NCBI RefSeq assembly: GCF_001027925.1
Contig: NZ_LECT01000050.1
Span: 62,001 to 126,000, forward strand
Source of the DNA: Rhodopirellula islandica
GTDB lineage: Bacteria; Planctomycetota; Planctomycetia; Pirellulales; Pirellulaceae
Direction: 5' to 3'
DNA: 64,000 bases
Made by a program: the position numbers and the translations under genes. Shown piece after piece: positions 44,064-53,516 of the stretch (within the stretch, counting starts at the first letter, position 1; each line of letters begins with the position of its first letter). Below the pieces are notes generated by a model. That model saw only the letters and a list, made by a program, of their open reading frames with translations, had not been told where the DNA came from and made no database searches.

Positions 44064-45647
44064 TCAACCCAGCGGCATCAGCTTCGAGCGAACCTTCTCG
44101 GGCAGGCTGTTCAGCCAACGGTGGCGGGTGGCGTCGTCATTCCAAACCATCAACCCGATCGCGATTGCGAACAGCAATGCGACGTACGGCGAAAACAGCA
44201 GGCTGACCGGAAGCAGCGACAGCACCACCAGAGTCAGGTCCAGTTTGTAGCCGCAACCGATCATGGCCAGCCACACGCCGGTCATCACGACCCCGTGAGA
44301 ACAAAGCGTCGCGATCACGGCTCCTTGCAGACCCAGCATCGGCAGCAACCACGCGTTGAGTGCCAAGTTGCTGGTCAGGCCCGCTGCCATTGCGACGGGA
44401 ATCCATTTTCCTTTTTCAACCGTCCAAAGGTAGTTCTGCCCAACGGTCACCAGTGCTGCCCAAGTGCAGAAGCACAGTGCCATCGGCATCAGTGTCATCC
44501 CGTCGGTGTAGCGGCCTTGCAGCAGAACGTTGAAGATCCAAGGCCCCAGCAGAATGGCCACCGCACTGCCGCTGGTGAACACGATCGAAACCGCCAGCAA
44601 CGCGTCTCGCAATCGTGTCTGCACTGCTTCAAAGCGTTTGGCTTCCCAGTCCGCCGACAGATACGGCAGCATCACACCGCCGATCATCGTTCCCAGGCTG
44701 AGCAATAGCATCGGGATGATTCGTCCCGAGTGGTACTGCCCCACCGCGGCTTGTCCTGCGATCTCCGCCGACAACGTTTCGGTCGCCGGGATGAAGTGCA
44801 GGATCATGTAGCGATCCGAAAGCTCAAACAGATTGCCGATCAAGTTCATCAGCCAGAGCGCCGTTGCGTACGGCGCGAGCCTGCGAATCATGTCCCACAA
44901 ACCAAAGGGCAGGTCATCGTCAGGTGATTGCGTTTCGGGCTCTTGAGCAGAATTCGTGATTGCGTCGTTGGAGTCCGAGATCTGCTGGGCTGATTCCCAG
45001 GAACGAATCAGAGACCACAGGCCAGGGATCGATGCGATCAAGCAGGATGCGGCGAACATCCACACGACCCCCGTGAACGACCCGCCGGAGATCAACCAAG
45101 CGACGCTCAACAGCGTGAAGCCGACGCCCTGCATGAACTGCATGCATGAGACCATGCGCACTTGTCGCAACGAACCGTTGAGGTCGCTGACAAAGTTGTA
45201 GGCGATCATCCCCACCACGGCTCCGACAACGCCGTAGATCAGCCGGTTGTCTTGCGGTTGCAAGAAAACGATCCAGCCAAACCAATCGGGAAGCCACAAC
45301 ATGGTTGTGACGAAAATCGTGGTGCATGTCAGGGTCCCGATCGCGATCCGACGCACAAACGGTGTGAGCGACTTCTTAAGACGGAAGTGTTCGGTGAATC
45401 GTGGCAGCACGCCGGGGATTCCCAGCAGCATCACCGGGGTGATCAACGTGATGAATCCGAACGCCATTGACCAACGTCCGACATCCGTGTCGTCCATCAA
45501 TCGGCAGAACGCCATCCCGCGAATGAAGCCGATGCCCCGGCCGAGCACTGTCATCGCCAGCATCACGATCATGCCGATCGCCAGCGAATCGACTCGAAAG
45601 GCCGAACGGGTTGTGGTGGGTTGAGTGGCTGAGTCGGCGGTCGACAT
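44064..45647 (-). CDS. Polysaccharide flippase-like multidrug/oligosaccharidyl-lipid transporter
   Basis: It is 527 residues with twelve or more hydrophobic segments and the MOP-superfamily (Wzx-type) plan: an early LAIGMIVMLAMTVLGRGIGF then IRGMAFCRLMDDTDVG, and later QYHSGRIIPMLLLSLGTMIG and KWIPVAMAAGLTSNLALNAW. Such proteins move lipid-linked glycans across the inner membrane. A hydrophilic loop with a Glu/Asp-rich stretch (about residues 240-255) is unusual. The colitose-type cluster is 24 kb away, so a link is only possible. ATG 45647 is used. Confidence 0.78.
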   Translation of the reverse strand: MSTADSATQPTTTRSAFRVDSLAIGMIVMLAMTVLGRGIGFIRGMAFCRLMDDTDVGRWSMAFGFITLITPVMLLGIPGVLPRFTEHFRLKKSLTPFVRRIAIGTLTCTTIFVTTMLWLPDWFGWIVFLQPQDNRLIYGVVGAVVGMIAYNFVSDLNGSLRQVRMVSCMQFMQGVGFTLLSVAWLISGGSFTGVVWMFAASCLIASIPGLWSLIRSWESAQQISDSNDAITNSAQEPETQSPDDDLPFGLWDMIRRLAPYATALWLMNLIGNLFELSDRYMILHFIPATETLSAEIAGQAAVGQYHSGRIIPMLLLSLGTMIGGVMLPYLSADWEAKRFEAVQTRLRDALLAVSIVFTSGSAVAILLGPWIFNVLLQGRYTDGMTLMPMALCFCTWAALVTVGQNYLWTVEKGKWIPVAMAAGLTSNLALNAWLLPMLGLQGAVIATLCSHGVVMTGVWLAMIGCGYKLDLTLVVLSLLPVSLLFSPYVALLFAIAIGLMVWNDDATRHRWLNSLPEKVRSKLMPLG

Positions 45648-45875
45648 CGGCAATTGGCTTCGGTGATCAGATGGATGGTGGCGGATGACGCGAGCGGAGC
45701 AGATTCGCGTGGACGCTGTTTGAATGCGAGGTTTTGAAAGGGTGGCTCGCTGATTGGTGGCACCCTGTTCACTTCGTTGGCCAAGGAGAAAGATCGATGG
45801 ATCAGGCGGGTCTCAAGTCCGGTCGAAACGGTTGTGTCGATATTTTTGGCTGAAAATCATTGACCGAACCCCTTG

Positions 45876-45897
45876 GTGTGCTATCGTGGTAGCACAC
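45876..45897. promoter_or_regulatory. Operator-like palindrome upstream of the GntR gene
   Basis: GTGTGCTA-N6-TAGCACAC is a perfect 8-bp inverted repeat 50 bp before the GntR start. YtrA-type GntR regulators bind such GTG-rich palindromes in their own promoters. Autoregulation of the GntR-ABC-permease operon is inferred. Confidence 0.75.
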
Positions 45898-45946
45898 AGG
45901 TTCGGTGCGGCGTCTGCTGCCTCGAACTCCTTCTCAGGAGACGCCC

Positions 45947-46402
45947 ATGTTCTTTTCCATTGATGCGGCCAGCGACGTGCCGATCTACGAGCAGATCGTT
46001 CGGCAGGTCAAGCTGGCTGTTGCCGATGGCACGCTGGTTGGTGGCCAAATGCTTCCCAGTGTGCGTCAGCTTTCTCGCGACATCGCGCTGAATCCCAACA
46101 CGATCGCGCGAGCTTATCGCGAGTTGCAAACCCAAGAGATTCTCAAACCGCTGCGTGGTCGCGGGATGGTGGTTCGTCGCGATGCGATGGATGCCTGCAC
46201 GGCCGCCCGCGATGACTTGGTGGGGGACGGTGTTCGCCGTGCTTTGGCCGATGCGATTGCTGGCGGGATGTCACCGGATCAATTGCGGTCGCTCTTTGAA
46301 TCCGAGCTTTCGCGATTGAGTGCAGCCTCCGCGAAGTCCAACTCGGACGAATCAAGCCTTGAATCTGTTTCTTCCTCCAACAACGAGCCGAGCCATGAAT
46401 GA
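45947..46402 (+). CDS. GntR-family regulator, YtrA subfamily
   Basis: It is 151 residues. The N-terminal winged helix reads SDVPIYEQIVRQVKLAVADG, then LPSVRQLSRDIALNPNTIARAYRELQTQEI and LRGRGMVV. A short C-terminal dimerisation segment follows instead of a large ligand domain, as in YtrA. The start has a strong ribosome site (AGGAG 6 bases before ATG 45947). It stands just before an ABC ATPase and permease, with which it overlaps, the usual YtrA arrangement in which a repressor controls an export pump. The perfect operator lies directly upstream. Confidence 0.92.
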   Translation: MFFSIDAASDVPIYEQIVRQVKLAVADGTLVGGQMLPSVRQLSRDIALNPNTIARAYRELQTQEILKPLRGRGMVVRRDAMDACTAARDDLVGDGVRRALADAIAGGMSPDQLRSLFESELSRLSAASAKSNSDESSLESVSSSNNEPSHE

Positions 46403-47447
46403 ATTGGATTCTGTCGGACGTGAGCCAACGACGCGGGAAGCTTCTGACATCGCCTCGAATCGCCCAGCGTATGATTCGCACCAGGCTCGGCCGAATGTTG
46501 AACCAGGGGGCATCATTCAAGTCGATCGAGTGAGCAAGCGGTTTCGAAACACGGTTGCTTTGGACAACGTCAGTTTGCGTGTTCCGGCGGGGACGGTGTT
46601 CGCTTTGCTAGGTGAAAACGGTGCTGGCAAGACAACCTTGATTCGAATCTTGACCGGTTTTCAAAAGCCGGATTCGGGAGCGGCATCGATCCTGGGACAT
46701 GACTGCGGACAGCACTCCGAGGAGATCAGGCGAAAGATCGGATACGTGTCTGACTCGCCGGCACTTTACGAGTGGATGACTCCGCCGGAGATCGGGTGGT
46801 TCGTCAGTGCGTTTTACGACGAAGGTTTTATCCCCCGGTATCGCGAATTGATCGAAGAGTTTCAGGTGCCACCGGCGACGAAGATCAAATCGATGAGCAA
46901 AGGGCAACGAGCCAAAGTGGCTCTGGCGCTCGCGACGGCTCATGATCCGGAACTGTTGATCTTGGATGAACCGACCAGCGGTTTGGATCCAATGGTCCGT
47001 CGTCAGTTCTTGGAATCGATGGTCGACCGTGCCGCTGCGGGGCGAACGGTATTGCTGTCGAGTCATCACATCAATGAAGTCGAGCGAGTCGCAGACATGG
47101 TGGCGATGATTCATGGCGGCCAAGTCAAATTGGTTCAGTCGATGAACGACTTGAAATTGCACACTCGAATCGTGACGGCAACGATGGATGACGCTCACGT
47201 CGAGTCACCGGATTTACCGGGACGTGTGCTGAGCGAAATGAACAACGGTCGGCAGAGACGCTGGGTGATCACGGATTGGAACGACGCCGGGGAACTGCAC
47301 TGGGGACCTGATGACGGTGTGCGGCAATTCCATGTCAGTGTGCCAACGCTGGAAGAAGTTTTCATTGCGGTTTGTGGTCAACCCATTCGGGATGAACCTT
47401 CGGTTTTCGATCGTCGTCAGGAGGTGAACGATGGCCACTTCGCTTGA
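46395..47447 (+). CDS. ABC transporter ATP-binding protein
   Basis: It is 350 residues. Walker A is GENGAGKTT (73-81), the signature is MSKGQRAKVALALATA and Walker B is LLILDEPTSGLDPM, followed by LLSSHHINEVERVADMV. A short C-terminal domain of unknown role follows. Together with the permease downstream it should power export of an unknown substrate, as in YtrBC-like pumps. ATG 46395 overlaps the GntR stop by 8 bp and the 3' end overlaps the permease start by 17 bp, so all three are coupled. Confidence 0.92.
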   Translation: MNELDSVGREPTTREASDIASNRPAYDSHQARPNVEPGGIIQVDRVSKRFRNTVALDNVSLRVPAGTVFALLGENGAGKTTLIRILTGFQKPDSGAASILGHDCGQHSEEIRRKIGYVSDSPALYEWMTPPEIGWFVSAFYDEGFIPRYRELIEEFQVPPATKIKSMSKGQRAKVALALATAHDPELLILDEPTSGLDPMVRRQFLESMVDRAAAGRTVLLSSHHINEVERVADMVAMIHGGQVKLVQSMNDLKLHTRIVTATMDDAHVESPDLPGRVLSEMNNGRQRRWVITDWNDAGELHWGPDDGVRQFHVSVPTLEEVFIAVCGQPIRDEPSVFDRRQEVNDGHFA

Positions 47448-50142
47448 TGCTTTTGCTTACCCGGCCGTTTCACGTCCACGATCAGCGTTTCAGCATTTGG
47501 TTTGGAAAGACTTTCGGATGCTGCAGACGCTGTTGTTGGCGGGTGTCATCGGCACGGCGGCGTTGTTCTTCCTGGCGGTCCTTCGTGCCGCGATCGATCC
47601 GGTCTCGGATCCGAGCCTCGCAACGCTTTCCGTGTTGTGGGTGTTGTTGCCGAACTTGGTGGCACTCGGAATTCCGCCGATTTCTCTGGGCACGGAGAAC
47701 GAAGAACGAACCCTGGATTGGTTGCGGACGTTGCCGGTGACATGGTCGCAAGTGTTGTTGTCCAAGTTATTGGTCGGGTTCGCCGCCTGGGCACTGGCGG
47801 TCTTGATCGCCACAGCCTGCTTTGTGCTTTCTTGGGTCGTGTTGCGGGGCGAGTGGGACTGGGGCGAGATCGGACGGATCTCTGGTTCGGAATCGATCTT
47901 CGAGTTGATGGTTTACGGAGTCGGCTTGCTGATCTGCGGCTGGATCGCGGCGTTGATCGTTCGCAATCCGGTTGGTTCGGTGATGTTGGTGATCCCGTTG
48001 ATCGTGGGCCTGACCTTATTGTGGAACTACTCGATCGCCGGGTTGGTGAGCACACATTTCCATCATGGAGTCACGTTTTTGGAGGCGACCGCTGGTCAGC
48101 GTGTTGCCATTTTGTGTTTTGCTGTGGTTTGTCTCGTTGCACTGGGGGCCGTGATCGCCGGTTTGGCTCGCCATCGCCTGGCCGGTGCGAGTGATCACCG
48201 TTGGCAGGCTCCAGCGGTGGCCTCGACTTCGGCTTGGCAACCAAGCGTGGTGCAAGTGGCTTGGCATGCCAAACCGCGTCCGTTCCGCGCGTTGCTTTGG
48301 CAACAGGTTCGGCAGACTCGTTTGGTCATTGGCGTCGCTTGCTCTCTCTCGATGTTCGCAGTGGTTTGGGGCCTGGTGGGAGGAGATTCTGATATCCAGA
48401 GAGCGTTGATTGTCTTGGGATGGCCGGCGGCACAGCTGATGCTGGGAGTCGCCACGTTCCATGGAGATCGACGGGGAATGCGGCAAGGGTTCTTCGCCGA
48501 CCGTGGTTGGTCGCCGAACCTGATTTGGGTGACTCGATTGATCCCAACCGCCTTGGCATCGTCGTTCTTGATGGTTTTGTTTCCATTCAGTGCTGGCCTC
48601 GATTTGTACATCGGGATGCCATACGGAACCGTGAACTTGTGGCAAGCCTTTGCGTTCAGCGTGGTTGTGCAAACCCTTCTTTTCTTGATCGGTGTTTTGA
48701 CGGGGCAATGGGGCCGCCGTCCATCGCTGGCGTTCTTTGGCGCACCTGTGGTGGCTCTGCTCTGGATGCTACCCGCGTTTGGCCTGCTCGCGTTCTACGG
48801 AGGCTACACCGGGTTGCTGTGGCTGGCGGCCGGGGTGTTGCTGTTCGCAACTCGGCGTTTGACGCCCTTGGTCATGGAAGGTGTTTCTTCGGCTGCTGTT
48901 TGGGGACGAGGGTTGGCGTATTGCTTGCTGGCTTTGGGGGTGATGTGTCTGTGTCTGTTCACTCATCGCTGGTGGACAACGCCGCCGGAAATGCCGCAGT
49001 GGCGCAAAGAGATGCTGGCAATCGTTCAGGAGCCGGTTACGCCTGAAGTCATCGAGTCCACGATTGGTGTGTTGCCAGGGACTCGGAATCTCGAATTGAA
49101 TGCGGATGTTTATCCGCTCGATCGGTTTGACGAGGGCATGAAGAAGATCATGCTGCAAACGGAATTTCCAAATGTGGGCACCGCAGACGCAGGCAAGATG
49201 CAATTCACTATCCGTTTGGATCCGAGCATCAATTGGTCCGGTTCGGCGAGGGTCGAAGCCATATACGGCAACCAACCGGAACGATTTCGCGACCGGGCGC
49301 TCGCACTGGAGAAGGAGTTGGGGCCTGTGAAGATGATGGGCGAGTCGGTCTCGCAATCAGAGTTGTACAGTTTGTGCGTGAGCACACCTATTTCAATGAA
49401 GTCGGGCACCCGTACATTTCGTAGTGATGGAAGTTATTTCTATGCAGGTCAGTACCATCCTTTCGATTGGCGACCGCTTCGCCGCAAAGCTCTTGAGGTT
49501 GCTGCGAAGTGGTCAACACTATCTCGGGAGCAAGCACCGAAGTTTGGTGCGTTGGGGGAATTGCTTGAGAACGCTGAAACCAATGAGTGGATCGTGATCG
49601 CTGGCTTGAGGCAGATTGCCTACGATCAAAACTTGTTCAGTGATCGGCCTCTCCCGCAGGGCGAAGAGGATCGAATGGATCGTGAGGTGTTTGTGCGAGT
49701 GGTCGATCAACTGGCCAGCGAGGACCTGCGTCGTGAGAGTCGCCAACGATGTCTGATCGCCGAATGGCAACGTTTTCAGACGGGAGACTGGAGCGGCTGG
49801 TTCGACGATGAGCTGGGAAACGAGAAGCCGTTCTTGGAGGCTCCGCTCTCGGACCCGCTGTATCGTTTGGGGATCGAGCAGAAGCGTTTCGAGCGGAAAC
49901 TCGACGTGGCAGTTCGCACTACGCTGGAGCAACTCGAGGACGGCTTGCCCGAGTGGGATGACCCCGAACTGGCCGAGCAACGGCTGCTTTGGGGTGAGTT
50001 GTTGAAGGACCGTCGCAACGCGCAGAACTCGCTCGGTCACCAGGAACTCGCATCACCGCCTCGAGCTCCCGTGTTCTATCGAGAGCAAGACCTGATGATC
50101 GACGAGTTGCGTCAGATGGCAGATCGCTTGCGTGAACCGTAG
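47431..50142 (+). CDS. ABC-2 type permease with a large soluble C-terminal domain
   Basis: It is 903 residues. About twelve hydrophobic helices fill residues 30-510 (MLQTLLLAGVIGTAALFFLA, WALAVLIATACFVLSWVVL, CLLALGVMCLCLFTHRWW), in two halves of about six each. The remaining 390 residues are soluble and presumably face the outside. The pattern VWKDFRMLQTLLLAGV at the N-terminus is typical of ABC-2 membrane subunits. A strong ribosome site (AGGAGG) precedes ATG 47431. The long extracytoplasmic tail is unusual for the family and could bind or process the exported molecule. Confidence 0.82.
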   Translation: MATSLDAFAYPAVSRPRSAFQHLVWKDFRMLQTLLLAGVIGTAALFFLAVLRAAIDPVSDPSLATLSVLWVLLPNLVALGIPPISLGTENEERTLDWLRTLPVTWSQVLLSKLLVGFAAWALAVLIATACFVLSWVVLRGEWDWGEIGRISGSESIFELMVYGVGLLICGWIAALIVRNPVGSVMLVIPLIVGLTLLWNYSIAGLVSTHFHHGVTFLEATAGQRVAILCFAVVCLVALGAVIAGLARHRLAGASDHRWQAPAVASTSAWQPSVVQVAWHAKPRPFRALLWQQVRQTRLVIGVACSLSMFAVVWGLVGGDSDIQRALIVLGWPAAQLMLGVATFHGDRRGMRQGFFADRGWSPNLIWVTRLIPTALASSFLMVLFPFSAGLDLYIGMPYGTVNLWQAFAFSVVVQTLLFLIGVLTGQWGRRPSLAFFGAPVVALLWMLPAFGLLAFYGGYTGLLWLAAGVLLFATRRLTPLVMEGVSSAAVWGRGLAYCLLALGVMCLCLFTHRWWTTPPEMPQWRKEMLAIVQEPVTPEVIESTIGVLPGTRNLELNADVYPLDRFDEGMKKIMLQTEFPNVGTADAGKMQFTIRLDPSINWSGSARVEAIYGNQPERFRDRALALEKELGPVKMMGESVSQSELYSLCVSTPISMKSGTRTFRSDGSYFYAGQYHPFDWRPLRRKALEVAAKWSTLSREQAPKFGALGELLENAETNEWIVIAGLRQIAYDQNLFSDRPLPQGEEDRMDREVFVRVVDQLASEDLRRESRQRCLIAEWQRFQTGDWSGWFDDELGNEKPFLEAPLSDPLYRLGIEQKRFERKLDVAVRTTLEQLEDGLPEWDDPELAEQRLLWGELLKDRRNAQNSLGHQELASPPRAPVFYREQDLMIDELRQMADRLREP

Positions 50143-50166
50143 GAGATGATCGAAGCAACGTAGGGC

Positions 50167-50630
50167 AGCTACGTAGGCCAGGTTTCACCTGGCACTCGAG
50201 CCGATGCTTTGGCACAAAGCGAGGCGAGTCACAATTTGGTTCTCGAGTTCGAACGAGTACCGTCCAATCACCCCGCCAGGTGGAACCTGGCCTACGGGGG
50301 AGAGGAGTCTGCCGAGACTGGCGGCGACGCTCTAGCTACGTAGGCCAGGTTTCACCTGGCGCACGAGCCGGTGCTTTGGCACAAGGCGAGGCGAGTCGCA
50401 ATGTTGGTCTCGAGTTCGACGAGTACCGTCCAATCACCCCGCCAGGTAGGACCTGGCCTACGGGGGAGAGGAGTCCTCCGAGAATGGCGGCGACGCTCTA
50501 GCTACGTAGGCCAGGTTTCACCTGGCGCACGAGCCGATGCTTTGGCACAAAGCGAGGCGAGTCACAATTTGGTTCTCGAGTTCAAACGAGTACCGTCCAA
50601 TCACCCCGCCAGGTGGAACCTGGCCTACAT
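50167..50630. repeat. Three tandem copies of a 166-167-bp unit with inverted ends
   Basis: Copies start at 50167, 50334 and 50500. Each carries a 122-123-bp core (50173-50295, 50340-50461, 50506-50628) that begins GTAGGCCAGGTTTCACCTGG and ends with its near-inverse, so the 21-bp ends pair with one to three mismatches. Between cores lies an AGAGGAGTC...GACGCTCTAGC spacer. The array fills most of the gap between the convergent ABC permease gene and an exported orphan (50143-50664). The copies have a few substitutions each, so they arose by duplication, not by chance. It looks like a mobile-repeat cluster and may end transcription. Confidence 0.85.
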
Positions 50631-50664
50631 AGGAAGGAAATCTCAGGAGCGAATCGTGACGCGA

Positions 50665-51612
50665 TCAGCGTTGGCTGCTCTTTTTGGTGGCAACCGACGT
50701 GGGGCTGTCTTCGGGCAGCAGTTCCTCGGACATCTTGGCTCGGTATTCCATCATGCTGCCCGGGCCTTGGAAGCCGACGACGGATTCGTCCCAGTTCAGT
50801 TCTTTGCTGAGCAAGTAGCCGTTGTCGACGTCGAAACGCAGCGTTCCGTTGCTGAGTTGCTGGATGACTTGTGCCCGCAAGGATTCTTCTTCGATCGGAG
50901 TCAACGTTTCGCTTTTCACGCTCAGGGTTGCCACGCCAGCTTTGACCTTCTTCAGCGTGTACAGCTGGCGGATTTTGATTTGCTTGACGAATCCGTCTTC
51001 GGTCCGTGCTTGAATCTCGGAGGGAACGGCCCATGACTCGCCAATTTTGATGGGCTTGTCAGGCAGTGCCAGCGCCAGTGTTCCCATTCCCAGTGAGGAC
51101 TTGGAACCCGCATGATCTTCGCGGCGGACTTCTTGGCCCTGCTGATTGATCGTCACGGTGGCCAGCGGGGTCCCGATTTGCGAGGCGACCACGCTGAAGA
51201 TTTTGGGTGGTTCTTCCCCGCTGGTGCTGTCCCATTGAACTTCTTCGGCGTCGCCGTTTTGCTGGGTCATGGCGACGGATTCGATCGAATGATCGAACGT
51301 CATTTCGGAATCGCTGGCTTCCGCGACGGTCCAGGCTCGGTTGCTGGTCGTGTGGACATTGGCGATTTCTTCGGACCCGTTGATCCGAGTCTTCGTTTTC
51401 GCAATGTGCGTGACTTCGTAACGCAGCGTTTGCCCAGGCTGAAGCGAGTGTGTCAGTGTGAAGGTTTCGCCGGACGTGTCTTCGGATTGCTCGAGAACCG
51501 ATGATTCCTTTGCATTTCCGACCGAGTGGGGGACCAGAACGCTCTGTGTTCCCAGGCAGGCCAGTCCAATCAAAGCGAGACGACGGGACGTGGGAGGGAT
51601 TCGCAGCAACAT
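50665..51612 (-). CDS. Exported protein of unknown function (315 aa)
   Basis: A signal peptide is clear: RRLALIGLACLGTQSVLVPH then SVGNAKES. The mature part is Ser/Thr-, Glu- and Gln-rich, mostly beta, with LTHSLQPGQTLRYEVTHIAK, AWTVAEASDSEMTFDHSIES and a late LSKELNWDESVVGFQGPG. It fits a planctomycete lineage-specific periplasmic family (possibly DUF6263-like), but I cannot assign a role. It converges on the ABC permease across the triplicate repeat. Confidence 0.7.
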   Translation of the reverse strand: MLLRIPPTSRRLALIGLACLGTQSVLVPHSVGNAKESSVLEQSEDTSGETFTLTHSLQPGQTLRYEVTHIAKTKTRINGSEEIANVHTTSNRAWTVAEASDSEMTFDHSIESVAMTQQNGDAEEVQWDSTSGEEPPKIFSVVASQIGTPLATVTINQQGQEVRREDHAGSKSSLGMGTLALALPDKPIKIGESWAVPSEIQARTEDGFVKQIKIRQLYTLKKVKAGVATLSVKSETLTPIEEESLRAQVIQQLSNGTLRFDVDNGYLLSKELNWDESVVGFQGPGSMMEYRAKMSEELLPEDSPTSVATKKSSQR

Positions 51613-51810
51613 TGTGGTGGGCTCCAGTCAGAGAGTAATCGGTGGGAAGGGACCAGCAGTGATCGCCGATACCAAATGCCGGGGGGCACCGCCAGAGGAA
51701 AGTTTTGACCATCCAGTCAAGGAGCCCACGTTGCTCACGTCGATCGGTTGCTTTCAGCGTCCTTGTGAATCGGAGGCTCGGTCCAGTCCATGATGACCAA
51801 CGAGTCGTTC

Positions 51811-53382
51811 TCAACCGTTTTTTAAGTGGATCTCGCCACGGCGGATTTTTTGAGCTCGCTCGCGGATATCAGACCACTCGGAGGAGTCCTTTCGTTCGAT
51901 GTTCTTCAGTTGCAGCGTCATGCGATGGTTGCTTTGAAATTGTTGTTTGTGACGGTCGAGAAAGTCCCAGTACAGCGTCGTGAACGGGCAGGCGTCGTCC
52001 CCGGTCGATTTGGCGGGATCGTAGCGGCAATTCTTGCAGTGGTTGCTCATTCGGTTGATGTACTTGCCGGTGGCGCAGTAGGGCTTGGTCGCCATCAGGC
52101 CGCCGTCGCCGTACTGGCTCATGCCAAGTGCATTGGGCAGGCTGACCCAATCGATTGCATCCGCGTACATCGCCATGTGCCAATGATGGAATCGCAACGG
52201 GTGTGTGCCAAAAAGTTGAGCAAACAATCCAAGCACCATCAATCGTTGGATATGGTGCGCGTAGGCCGTGTCGACCAGCAATCGCATCGCATCGGCCACG
52301 CAGGCCATGTCGGTGTTTCCGTCCCAGAAGAACGGCGGAACATCTTGTTCTGAGTCGCAGTGAAGAGCGTTGCGTTCTTCGTAGTCTGGCATCCGGTTCC
52401 AATAGACTCCGCGGACGTACTCTCGCCACCCAAGGATTTGTCGTACAAAACCCTCCACGCAGTTCAGCGGCGTGTCACCATCTTGATAAGCCTTGACTGC
52501 TGCATCGACGACCTCTTTCGGCGACAGCAGGTGCAAGTTGATTGAATGAGACAATCGCGAATGATAGAGAAAGGTTTCGCCTTCCCACATCGCATCTTGG
52601 TAGGTGCCGAACCAAGGCAAACGGTGTGCAATGAAATCATCGAGCGATTCCAACGCCTCGTCGCGGCAAACGGGCAGATCAAACCGGTCGACTTTGCCGG
52701 GATGGTCTTCGAATCGATCTCGCACCATCGCGATCACCTCGCGTGTGATCGAATCAGGTTCGAATGAGGGCGTCGGTGGCACATCTTTCGGTCCGCCTTT
52801 GCCGAAAGTCTTTCGATTGTCTTGGTCGAAGTTCCATTGACCGCCTTCCGGGGCACCTTCTTCGTCGAGCAGGATGCTGTGCTCCTTTCGCATCGTTCGA
52901 TAGAACTGTTCCATCACCATCGATTTGCGACCCGATGCCCATTCGTCAAATTGGTCGGGTGAACAGTAGAAATGATTGTCGGCGAGAAACTCGAGCGGCA
53001 CGTCTTCCTGTTCGGCGGTGGATTGGAGTTGTTCGCGAACTCGGTAGTCACCCGGAGCAACGACCAAGATTTTTTCGACCGAGTGTGCCGAGAGCGTTTT
53101 CCGCAAAACGCTGGCAAATGAACTTTCGCGAGCCTTTCGCCGATCCCCGGTCAGTTCGTGGTACAGGACCTTGAGACCATGGTCGATCAATTCGTCTCGA
53201 AAGTGCCGCATGGGACTGAAAAATCCGACCAGGCGAGTTTGATGGCACCAAACATGGGTGGCTTCTTCGTCGTTTTCCGCCATCCAAACGCGATCGGTTT
53301 CGGGATCAAAATCGTCGAAGGCCTCGGAGTCGTGGTTGAGTTGATCACCCAAGACGAGCACGAGATGGCGAATTTTTGTCAT
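51811..53382 (-). CDS. Photolyase-related protein (Fe-S bacterial cryptochrome/photolyase family)
   Basis: It is 523 residues. The N-terminus MTKIRHLVLVLGDQLNHDSE is that of deoxyribodipyrimidine photolyase-related proteins. FAD- and light-harvesting residues cannot be checked, but GKYINRMSNHCKNCRYDPAK with a preceding KPYCATG and a following DDACPFTTLYWDFLDRH gives the C-x(11-12)-CxxC-x(11-12)-C cysteine pattern of the [4Fe-4S] cluster of FeS-BCP (CryB/PhrB) photolyases. These repair (6-4) photoproducts. Start 53382 is chosen because the sequence upstream is not protein-like. It diverges from hisA by about 130 bp. Confidence 0.9.
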   Translation of the reverse strand: MTKIRHLVLVLGDQLNHDSEAFDDFDPETDRVWMAENDEEATHVWCHQTRLVGFFSPMRHFRDELIDHGLKVLYHELTGDRRKARESSFASVLRKTLSAHSVEKILVVAPGDYRVREQLQSTAEQEDVPLEFLADNHFYCSPDQFDEWASGRKSMVMEQFYRTMRKEHSILLDEEGAPEGGQWNFDQDNRKTFGKGGPKDVPPTPSFEPDSITREVIAMVRDRFEDHPGKVDRFDLPVCRDEALESLDDFIAHRLPWFGTYQDAMWEGETFLYHSRLSHSINLHLLSPKEVVDAAVKAYQDGDTPLNCVEGFVRQILGWREYVRGVYWNRMPDYEERNALHCDSEQDVPPFFWDGNTDMACVADAMRLLVDTAYAHHIQRLMVLGLFAQLFGTHPLRFHHWHMAMYADAIDWVSLPNALGMSQYGDGGLMATKPYCATGKYINRMSNHCKNCRYDPAKSTGDDACPFTTLYWDFLDRHKQQFQSNHRMTLQLKNIERKDSSEWSDIRERAQKIRRGEIHLKNG

Positions 53383-53516
53383 GACGGGTCCAGCAAACGG
53401 CGGTCTCGAATTATCCTCACGCGTATTCACGGTAGCGCGGACGCAACCCTGCCCTGCTCTGCCCTGCCCCAAACTCGCAATTTTTGTCCTCGCAGACACC
53501 TGGAAACGAACCACGC

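Noticed and set aside
50167-50630. CRISPR array
   Set aside because: Units are 166-167 bp with inverted ends and the sequence between cores is the same in each copy; no short direct repeats with unique spacers and no cas genes.
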